Shown here: positions 9,401 to 16,674 of the stretch, one piece after another
Position numbering within the stretch: the stretch's first letter is position 1
Layout of the letters: each line of letters opens with the position of its first letter
Source: Auxenochlorella pyrenoidosa
Taxonomy: Eukaryota > Chlorophyta > Trebouxiophyceae > Chlorellales > Chlorellaceae
Length of the DNA: 16,674 nt
Direction of reading: 5' to 3'
NCBI GenBank assembly: GCA_001430745.1
Contig: KQ482030.1
Location: 527,216 to 543,889, forward strand
Program-made: the position numbers and the translations under genes
The notes under the pieces: model-generated
What the model saw: only the letters and a program-made list of their open reading frames with translations
The model's database searches: none
Told to the model about the DNA's origin: nothing

Positions 9401-10339
9401 GCCAACGGATTGGGCCATTGACATCCAACTGCAGCACCGTGCGGCAGGAATGTCTGCAGTGCGCAGCACCACAAGCCCGTGCCCAGGTAAGATGCGGCAG
9501 CACCCAGCCGTGGCCCACATGCAGCAGCGAAGCGCACGCGCCCAGGAGCATGCAGGCTGGCCCGCTGCCCGCAGGCAGCACTCACACCAAAGCTGAGGTA
9601 GCTGCGCAGGAAGAGGTAGAGACCCATGGAGATGATGGCAAAGCACACGTACGTGCCCACGATGCCGTAGCCCGCAATCGTAAAGAAGTTGCGGAAGAAG
9701 TGCTTCTTCTTGACGCTCAGCCCCGCGTAGAAGATTATGGGCGGCAGCAGAAAGCTGCGTGGGCATGGAATTTTGATACGCCTGTCGAGCCGTATGCAGC
9801 AAGCTATGCGCGCACGGCACGCATTCCGCACAGCGGCACAGCTTGCCTGTCAAGAGTGGAGCGGCAGCACCCACGTGCCATCTGCCCCTGTTCACGCGCC
9901 CCCATTTATGGCAGCCACCCGGTGGATGCCCATCCACACAGCACACTGACGCCCACTCACACAAAGAAGCTGGAAGGGTCAAACGACAGCATGCTCTGCA
10001 GGACCTCTGGGTGGAACAGCTTGCGCGCCACCACCAGCACCAGGCCGACCAAGAGGCCCAGCAGGCACGCGGCGCTGCCCTCGCCCGCAAACCGCGTGGA
10101 GGCCGCAAAGCGGTGGCCCAGGGTGGACCACACAATCATCAGCGCCACCATCAGGGCTGCAGGAAGGGTGGGCACGCCAAGTGGGCGGGGCGCTGGCGGC
10201 AGTGGCGACTCGAGGCGCCGGCGCCGCGCAGGTTGACTGGTGGCCTGCCAGTCTTGCGCGCGGGCTACATAGATCCCAAACACGCACCTGTGCTGAGCGT
10301 CGCAGTGTGCTTGGCATCGGGTCCCTCGGCGCCGCTCAT
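6460..10339 (-). CDS. NHX: Na+(K+)/H+ antiporter, plant vacuolar NHX type
   Basis: Cation/proton exchanger of the NHE/NHX (CPA1) family, expected to load Na+ or K+ into the vacuole or another acidic compartment in exchange for H+. Exons: 10288-10339, 9961-10156, 9586-9754, 9230-9385, 8887-9048, 8576-8705, 8310-8419, 7931-8111, 7506-7679, 7181-7336, 6460-7022; total 2049 bases, 682 residues. Motifs: the amiloride-region [14 protein letters not shown] (81-94), [11 protein letters not shown] just after it as in class I vacuolar NHX, ATDSV (150-154), [10 protein letters not shown] (173-182, containing the conserved Asn-Asp pair), [15 protein letters not shown], and the C-terminal [10 protein letters not shown]...MQPRFGG (626-644). 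The start gives a short hydrophilic N-terminus before the first membrane segment. The acceptor of exon 10 could instead be at 7270 (22 codons fewer, same phase). The GC donor of exon 5 is uncertain. The low-complexity tail (about 497-620) is typical of algal proteins. Confidence 0.93.
7482..7506. repeat. (CCCA)n repeat over the NHX exon 9 donor
   Basis: On the NHX coding strand this is a run of GGGT units that begins at the splice donor itself (CACG|GTGGGTGGG). Several GT positions one repeat apart could act as the donor. The run is capable of forming a G-quadruplex in the pre-mRNA. Confidence 0.85.
8881..8896 (-). other. Uncertain NHX intron 5 donor (GC or GT)
   Basis: Exon 5 can end at CAG|GCGCGG (8887), a GC donor that keeps His-Val-Ser-Gln before [10 protein letters not shown]. 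It can also end nine bases earlier at CAC|GTCTCC (8896), a weak GT donor. Both preserve phase 0, so the sequence alone does not decide. Confidence 0.5.
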
Positions 10340-11270
10340 GGCGCCGCTCTATAACGCCCTGTTCCCTCGCCCGGTGGCTTTCTATGGGTGTTGAGTGCAG
10401 CTCTCCTGATGGTCCAGGTGACGCGCAATAGGTGATCCAAGGCCCGGCCAAAGTTACCCAGAGTGCTGCGGCTTGAGGGGCGGCAAACAGTGCAGCAAAC
10501 TTTAAATCGATCAGCCTAAGAAATATATATACTACATGCGTCTATGCGAGTCGCAGCGGTGCTGCTCTGCCCTGCCGCCGGCGCAAAGCCACAGCGCGCA
10601 GCATTCTGCCGCCATTTGCATTACTGCCGCTACCGAAGTCGGCCGCTGTCATCGCACATGTGCGTCCGCCCACCCTTAAATTTCATCAAACATGTGTGCC
10701 TCCTGGGCCGGCATGTGCTGTGGGCCCCGCCTGCATTCCTCTGTAGCCGTCATTTCCCGGCAGAGGTGACGCGCCCGCTGACGGCCTCGTGAATCCCGCT
10801 TCCTTGGTAAATGAACTGCTCCTTTTGACCCTCTGTCGGCGTCCTGCGCTGCACTGATTTGCTGTGGACGTGCTGGCCCTCCTGTTGCATCGATTAACCT
10901 GCGCCTCGAGCTGCGGCCGCATAACCTGCGTCCTTGCAGCCTGGCACTTGGGGCGGCTGGGTGGGTTTTGGCCTTTCCCATGGAACGTCTGCTTTTTTAA
11001 TCAACCACTCTTCTCGCAGCTTGAGCCCACCAAACCTCAGAGGCCGCTTCAGCCCGGCCATGACCGGCTGGCGAGCATCTTTTGGTTGAGGGCCGCTGGC
11101 TGCCTTGCAAGGGGCCTGTCGTGCAGAACCAAAGAACTTCGGTCTTTTTACACCGGCGTGGGGCGCTGCAGCGACAGTTTGGAGGGTTGCGCAGAGCGCA
11201 GGCGGCGGCAGGGCAACAGGAGAAGCTATGCCCGGGCCCTGAGCACGCTCCAGAGACCTTTTAGGCGACC
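10340..11270. promoter_or_regulatory. Shared divergent promoter region of NHX and the Na+/phosphate symporter
   Basis: This 931-base region separates two start codons that point away from each other. It contains no recognisable coding sequence. The most distinctive patch is an AT-rich AAATATATATAC at about 10521-10532, in otherwise GC-rich DNA. It lies about 185 bases upstream of the NHX start and about 740 upstream of the symporter start. No exact GNATATNC (the plant phosphate-starvation PHR1-type site) is present. That both promoters lie here follows from orientation, not from recognised elements. Confidence 0.6.
10807..11019 (+). other. Possible 5' UTR intron of the Na+/phosphate symporter
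   Basis: TTG|GTAAATG at 10807 and a pyrimidine-rich tract ending CTCTTCTCGCAG at 11019 form a plausible GT-AG pair upstream of the start codon. There is no coding constraint to test it, so this is weak. Confidence 0.25.
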
Positions 11271-14200
11271 ATGGTGTACGCAGGTGCCGAGGCCCGGGGC
11301 GCGTGACCCCTCTCTCGTTGTTCCTGCAATTTTCCGCCGCTGCGCCCCGCTTGGGTCTGCTGCGTTCTTACAAGACGTGTCTCATCAAGCCTCGTCGGTT
11401 GCCCAACCCAGCCCGCTGTCCCGGACGACCTCCCGCCGCCGCCGCCGCCGCGAGTGGTTGTGAGCGGCAGTCCCCTTTCCCGCTCGTTTGGCTGCTGAAT
11501 GCAGAGATCACCTGGATTTTTGTGGTGGCCACCATTGGGGCAGTGTTTGTGGCCTTTGGCATTGGCGCAAACGATGTAGCAAACAGGTGAGGTTTGGAGC
11601 GCTGTGAATGAACCCCGTGGCTGTGGCGCCGCAGCTTGCCCGTCTAGCAGTGGCTGCCCTGTCCCTCACCCGCCTCTTGGTCGTTGGCTTTCATGCAGCT
11701 TTGGCACATCCGTCGGAGCCGGGGCGCTCTCAAGTAAGTGCTGCAACCACGGGCTGGGAACTGGGGCCGGCGCATGTTCATGCTGCCCAAGCGCACAGCT
11801 GGAGCCCCCGCCCCCGGGCTGCCTGTGCGGTGCGCTGTTGGTTCCATGGGCCAAAACCCTGCTGATTGCAGTGCCGTCGCTTCCTTGCTGGTGCAGTGAA
11901 AAAGGCGCTGGCGCTGGCATCGATTTGCGAGTTTGGTGGAGCCGTGCTGATGGGCGCGGGAGGTGAGCACGTGCAGCAGCAGCCCGCGCTGCTTCCCCGC
12001 CCGAGGTGTGCGGTCAGTGGGTTGCTGGCCTCACCCCAGCTGTGTATTGCAGCATCTCATCACAGGTGGGCAGCCTGGCAGCCTGCGACGGCGCACCCCG
12101 TGCTGCATCCGTGGCCCGTACCCCCGCCTGACCGTGCCCAGCCCCCCCCCCCCCCCCTGCCCAGTCACGGACACCATCCGGGGCCAGATTGCGGATGTCA
12201 ACGCGTTTGTGGAGAAGCCGGACGTGCTGGCGTACGGGTGCCTGTGCTCGGTGGGTGAACGCTCTGTCTGGTGCTGTTCGTTGGAGGGTGGCACTTGCGG
12301 TCGTGGGTGCTGCCGCCAGCGGCAGCGTGCTGTCAAGGGCGCACCAAGCAGGGCGCAGTTGGAACGCTCGAACTGACAGGTGTGGCACAGATGCAAGACC
12401 ACATTGCTTCAGCTTTCTGAAAGCGCCAGCTCCCGGAAGGCGTGACTTCAGGTCGTTCTCTGCTTGCCTTGTTTCCTAGGGTTCCGTCCTGGGATGCCTG
12501 CTGCTGCTGGGCTCGCTGTGACGCGCCGCTTCTAGCTGCTGGCCGGTGCTAGCTGTGGTTTTGTCCGCCTTGGCATTTGTCTTTATCGGCTTGCCGCTGG
12601 CGCGCCCGCCGCCGCTGCCTGAACACCGCCCAGGTCGCACTGATCGGCGCAGCGCTGCCCTGCTGCTCTATCTCCCACCGCTTGCACTGCGCCCCCTCCC
12701 CCCCCTCTTTTTGCAGATGATGGCAAGCGGCACCTGGCTGGTGAGCGGCCTGCAGAGCATGCATGCATGGCAGGGCAGAGGCCACGCCACGCACCAACTA
12801 GCTGCCGCCTGCCCTGCAGCTCGCTGGGGCTTGTGTGACCCGCTGCTCGCGTCCTTGACGGCCATCCCCCCACACAGCCACACACACCCCCACATACCGA
12901 CCCCTTTCAGATCATGGCCACCTACTGGGAAATCCCCATCAGCACCACGCACTCGATCGTGGGCGCGCTGGTGGGCATGAGCATGGTGGCGGCGGGGCCC
13001 GGCGCCGTCAACTGGAGCCAGCGCACCGGCAGCTTCCCGTTCCTGGGGGTGAGCCCGCCTGCTGTGCTCCTGAAGCCCTGCACGGCAGTCCGGCAGAGGA
13101 CGACAGCTTGGCCTTCTTCAAATGTTTCCTTGGTTGATCGGCACGAGGTTGGCCGATGGCCGGGGCCCAGGCTGCGGCCTCAGCTTGCATGCCGCGCCAG
13201 GGGCGGCACTGCCGAAGAGCATGCGGGGCCCCGAAGAGCCGGCCTGCGCGCCATCATGCTCCCAGCCGGCAGTCGGGAGCGCCGGTTGGGGCGAGCTCAC
13301 GGCGGCCCTGCCCCCGGCCCTCACCCCGCTGCAGGGCGTGTCCTCCATTGCCCTCTCCTGGGTCTTCTCGCCCGTCCTCACCGGCCTGCTGGCCCTCAGT
13401 CTGTTTGTCGTGCTGCGCGCGCTGGTGCTGCGCTCGCCGCACGCGTACAAGCGCGCCTACTTTGTGCTCCCGGTGTTCATCTTCATCACCTTCTTCATGT
13501 GAGGCGGCGGCCGCACTGCTCGTGTGTGCAGCGTCCGTGTGCATCATGTGCACCCGTCCGCCGGTCGCCCTTGGCTGCCCTGGCCTTCCGCATGGGCCGT
13601 GCGCGCGCACCCGTGACGCAGCCCGGGCCCCCTGGTGGCAGCGGCACGGCTGCGCAGCCCACGGCGCTCACGCATACGCGCCCTCCTTGCCCGCAGGATC
13701 TCTCCATGCTCTTCATCCAACGCCTCGGCCTGCTGCCCCACACCCTCTTCCCCCCCTCCCCCTGCCCCCCCCCCACTCCCGCAGGATCTCCATGTTCATC
13801 ATCCAGCAGGGCGGCACGCGCTTCCACTGGGACCACACCCCCCTGGGCACCGCCGCGTGGATCTCCGCCTGTGTGGGCGCCTGCGCCACCGCCGTGGGCG
13901 TGGCCGTCCAGTACCTGGTCATCCACAAAAGGGTGGCCGCCGACCTGAAGCGCGAGGAGGAGGCGGCGGCGGCGCGCGCGCTGGCGGCGGCTGCACTCGC
14001 CGAGGTGGAGCTGGGCAACCCCAACCCGGGGGCGCGGCTGGAGGGTGCGCTGGGGGGGCGGCGTGTGTGGGTGTGGGTGGGTGGGTGGGTGGGTGGGTGG
14101 GGGTGGGGGGCGGGCATGCGGGAAGCGCGGGTGGCGCTGGTGCAGCAGGCGGCGGGCCTAATTGCGCGCGCCCCACGGCGTGGTGCCCGCGCAGCTGCGG

Positions 14201-16545
14201 TGCCGCCCCCCTCCTGCGCGCCGCTGGCCCCCTCAACGCGCGCCGCCTCCCCGCTGCCTGCAGGCTGCGCCGATGACCTGATCAGCGACGTCATCGGCGG
14301 CTGCGATCCCCTCTCCTTTGGCTTCACGGCGCAGACCGACCTGGCCAGTTCAGACCCCGGCAGCTGCAGCAACGTGGCCACCCTCAGTCTTGGGCCCTGC
14401 CTCAGCGGCTTTTCTGGCGGCATGTCTGGCGGCCTGGCAGCCTCGGCAGCGACAGCAACAGCAGCAACAGCAGCAGCAGCAGCAGCAGCAGGGCCGGCGG
14501 CAGCAGCAGTAAAGGGCGGCGGCGTGGGCAGCTCGCCGCGCGTGGGCAGCGGCACACTACCAGAGCTGCGGCCGGGGCCGAATGACGGCGCCGCGGCCGT
14601 CGGCCCTTCGGCGCACCTGCGGCGGTTCCAGGAGTCGCACCTCTGGAGCGTGCTGACGTACGGGGCCAACTTTGATGTGCACGAGGCGAGTGGTCTGGCG
14701 GGAGGCTGCAAGGGCAGGCTAGCTGGCGGTGCTCGATCTGCGCCGCGCTGCAGGGCAGGCGTCGGGGGCGCCCTGCTGCGAAGGCCGGCAGCCCCTGCCC
14801 CTGCCGCTGACCGAGCGCACGCTGCGCCTGCTGTGCAGGTGGTCGACACGGACGAGAGGATTGGCGCGATCCACTACCACTCGGAGCGCTTTGACTGGAA
14901 GGCCGAGAGTGAGCTTCGGGCTGTTTGGGACAGCTCTGCAGTTGCTGGGTGGCAGACGGAAGGCGTGCACGATTCCTGAAGGCCCAGTCTGTAGGGCAGG
15001 GCCAGTTGGCACGCAGCAGCGCGCCGCAGTGGCTCTGGGTGCAGGCGCCGGCGGCGCTGGCCGCCGGCTGCACGTCCCCACGCTGCGTGACACATCTGCG
15101 TCAACCTGCCCCCCCAAAAAACCAAAATAAAACACACACACACACACACGCACACGCACCAACCTGCCCCACCACCACCCCCCACTCCCCACCCCCCACC
15201 ACCCCCCTTGCTGCAGGCGTGTTCAAGTACCTGCAGGTGTTCACCGGCATGACCAACTCCTTTGCGCACGGCTCCAACGACGTGTCCAACGCGGTGGGGC
15301 CCTACGCCGCCATCTACTTCATGTGAGCGCCCCGCCGCCGGCCGGCTCGCTGCCAGCCCCCCCGATTCAGAGCGCCCTCCTTCATGGTGCGCCCACCATG
15401 AGCGTCGGCGTGAGCGCACGCCAGCGGCCCTGGCGCGCCCACAGCTGAGCCGCAGTCCGGTGCCCATCCACCCGTCCACACCTCCTTGCCTTGCACGGCT
15501 GGCTGCGTGCTGTCTCGCAAATGCGCGCGAGGCTGCCGGTGCCAGTTGTGCCTCACGTGGCTGCTGGTGCCATCCCTTGGTTCCGCCTCACGCGCGCACC
15601 TGTCCCGCACCTGCCTCCCGAGCGCAGCTGGCGGACAAGCTCTGTGCAGTCAACTGCCGCTGTGCCGGTGTGGATTCTGGTCATTGGCGGCGCCGGCATC
15701 GTGCTGGGTGCGCTGCGCCGCGCTTGCACTTGGGGGGGAAGGACCCGGTCACGACGCGCCGGCGCCTGAGGGGCAGCATGCGCAGGGCACGTTTGCCACT
15801 GGATGGGGCGCCCCGTCGTGATGCCGGCCCGTCGGCGTACACTTTACCCATCCATGTGCTTGCCCTGCTGCGCAGGCCTGCTGACCTATGGGTACAAGAT
15901 CATGCGGATACTGGGCGTGAAGATGTGCCGCCTGTCACACTCGCGAGGTGCGGCGGCAGGGCACGGGCGCGCCGCGCTGCCACGTCGCTGCCTGCCGCCG
16001 CCACAACCGAGCCGCTCCGACCGCAGCCGCTCGCGCGTGGCAGGCGGGGACGGTCGGGCGCGCAGTGTGGCGTGCCACGCGCGCCTTGCCCACACCCATC
16101 CTTGGGCATCCCCACCCCCTGCCCCCACCCTCCCGCAGGCTTTGTGGTGGAGATCAGCTCCGCCATGATTGTGTTCCTCGGCTCGCGCTTCAGCCTGCCC
16201 ATCTCCACCACGCACTGCCTGGTCGGCGCGGTGTCGGGCATCGGTGAGGCCAGCAGGGCACGCATGCGCCGAGTGTCCAGGGGCGGCGGGCCCTGCAGCG
16301 CGCGCGGATCAGCCGGTCGGCGCGCGGCTTGCGACACCATGGCTTGGCCCCCAGGGCGGGTAGCGCCCCCCCTGCACAGCCACGCCCGGCCCGGACCTGA
16401 CCCCCCACCGCCACCCCGCCCGCCCCCGGCGTCCTGCCTTGCCCTGCAGGCCTGCTGGAGGGTCGGCGCGGCTTCAACTGGCTGCTCCTGCTGCGCTTTG
16501 TGCTGGGCTGGGTGGCCACCCTGGTGGTGGCTGGCCTCACCTCAG
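11271..16545 (+). CDS. PTB: Na+/phosphate symporter, PHO4/PTB (PiT) family, 3'-partial
   Basis: Sodium-driven phosphate importer of the PiT family (fungal PHO89, Chlamydomonas PTB relatives), expected in the plasma membrane. Exons: 11271-11283, 11505-11586, 11699-11733, 11897-11962, 12165-12250, 12717-12740, 12911-13048, 13335-13498, 13785-14044, 14264-14685, 14839-14908, 15217-15322, 15628-15707, 15876-15947, 16139-16243, 16450-16545; about 606 residues. The family's inverted-repeat signatures are both present: GANDVANSFGT (25-35) with PISTTHSIVGAL (111-122), and AHGSNDVSNAVGP (470-482) with PISTTHCLVGAV (560-571). A hydrophilic loop of about 200 residues (254-453) with an alanine run separates the halves. 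The start ATG at 11271 has a strong GACCATGG context and splices (GCAG|GTGCCG) to give MVYAEITW; this short first exon is the least certain. Exon 10 uses a GC donor (GAG|GCGAGT). The final membrane segment(s) lie beyond the right edge. Confidence 0.92.
12142..12157. repeat. Poly-C run in a splice acceptor tract
   Basis: Sixteen consecutive C form most of the pyrimidine tract before the CCCAG acceptor of symporter exon 5. Homopolymers like this are prone to length error in assemblies, but an error here would not alter the coding frame. Confidence 0.9.
13691..13808 (+). repeat. Duplicated splice acceptor and exon start
   Basis: CCGCAGGATCTCTCCATGCTCTTCATCCAA starts at 13691 and a near copy, CCGCAGGATCTCCATGTTCATCATCCAG, starts at 13780; their acceptors are 88 bases apart (only short parts are diagnostic: GCAGGATCTC and TTCATC). 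Only the second restores the family reading frame (MISMFIIQQ). The first would add 88 bases and shift the frame. Confidence 0.7.
14069..14113. repeat. (GGGT)n repeat in symporter intron 9
   Basis: A run of GTGG/GGGT units on the coding strand starts about 25 bases after the GTGCGC donor of the intron 14045-14263. It is G-quadruplex capable. The intron is 219 bases long and open in frame, so retention would not truncate the protein. Confidence 0.85.
14446..14509 (+). repeat. CAG/GCA tract coding an alanine run in the symporter loop
   Basis: Near-continuous GCA/ACA triplets, including a pure (CAG)8 at 14468-14491, encode an Ala/Thr-rich run at about residues 351-371. This is in the cytosolic or hydrophilic loop between the two halves of the transporter. 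Confidence 0.85.
15131..15160. repeat. (AC)n dinucleotide repeat in symporter intron 11
   Basis: An imperfect AC run, interrupted by two G, is followed by a C/A-rich tract leading to the acceptor CTGCAG of exon 12. Confidence 0.9.
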
Positions 16546-16674
16546 GTGACACCAGGGCAGGCCAGGAGTCGTGGGCGCCCCGCCGCGCCTCGTGCCTGAG
16601 CGGGCAGAGCGGGCCGCCAGCGAGCGCGCCAGCCTGGGCTGCCGGTTGCGGCCCAGCGCCTGCGCGCCTTGTCG
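16546..16674 (+). other. Start of symporter intron 16, running off the window
   Basis: CTCAG|GTGACACC follows the membrane-segment exon ending VVAGLTS. No acceptor followed by recognisable sequence appears before the right edge, so the C-terminal exon(s) are outside the window. Confidence 0.6.

Noticed and set aside
8900..10135. Minus-strand open frame of about 411 codons across the NHX locus
   Set aside because: It reads through several introns and mostly lies out of frame with the NHX exons. Family motifs appear only where it coincides with the spliced exon frame.
10518..10534. AT-rich patch considered as a TATA box or phosphate-starvation (GNATATNC) site
   Set aside because: It does not match GNATATNC exactly and is far from both start codons, so it is noted only as part of the promoter region.
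11303..11504. Open frame running directly into symporter exon 2 as an N-terminal extension
   Set aside because: It begins with GTG, has no ATG in frame and is low-complexity. The ATG at 11271 with a small first exon gives a family-like N-terminus.
12481..12523. Hydrophobic stretch after a TTTCCTAG, looking like an exon (VLGCLLLLGS)
   Set aside because: Joined in phase to exon 5 it reaches a TGA within a few codons. Skipping to 12717 and 12911 gives the expected PiT sequence instead.
13156..14979. Plus-strand open frame of about 607 codons in the symporter
   Set aside because: Only the parts overlapping exons 9 and 10 (13785-14044, 14264-14685) are PiT-like; the rest is stop-poor GC-rich intron.
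1..16674. CRISPR arrays, rRNA/tRNA genes, transposons or viral genes
   Set aside because: No repeat-spacer pattern, cloverleaf, terminal repeats or transposase/capsid/polymerase-like protein was seen; the repeats present are simple microsatellites.

Overview
The window looks like nuclear DNA of a GC-rich, intron-dense green alga. The best guess is a Chlorella/Micractinium-type trebouxiophyte. This rests on short introns of about 120-250 bases in every gene, mostly GT-AG with several GC-AG, on algal/plant-type protein families, and on G-rich and CAG microsatellites inside introns and low-complexity loops. The species is an inference. No bacterial, viral or mobile-element gene was recognised.

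Four genes account for the coding signal. Left part, minus strand: two tandem paralogues of the DUF707 family, a secretory-type family of unknown function with a glycosyltransferase-like acidic motif. Copy A (about 186-2338) runs off the left edge, carries a 31-base deletion that shifts its frame just after the signal peptide, and has one intron that copy B lacks. Copy B (2960-5657) is complete: nine exons sum to 1569 bases, giving 522 residues with an N-terminal signal peptide and a C-terminal membrane segment. Middle, minus strand: a complete 11-exon Na+/H+ antiporter of the plant vacuolar NHX type (6460-10339, 682 residues). Right, plus strand: a PHO4/PTB-type Na+/phosphate symporter (11271 to beyond the right edge). 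Sixteen exons are visible, giving about 606 residues, and the last exon or exons are missing.

The splice models were built by hand. They are supported by phase bookkeeping (each complete CDS is divisible by three), by recognisable family motifs read across the junctions, and by exact agreement of internal exon lengths between the two DUF707 copies.

Functionally, NHX and the Na+/phosphate symporter are divergently transcribed from a shared 931-base intergenic region. One would bring Na+ in with phosphate, and the other would exchange Na+ (or K+) for protons at an internal membrane. A co-regulated sodium/phosphate homeostasis pair is an attractive but untested idea. The DUF707 pair lies downstream of NHX in the same orientation with no obvious functional link. 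I saw no clearly new multi-gene system. The most unusual material is the DUF707 pair: its unexplained C-terminal extension, its intron and splice-donor turnover, and the frame break in copy A.
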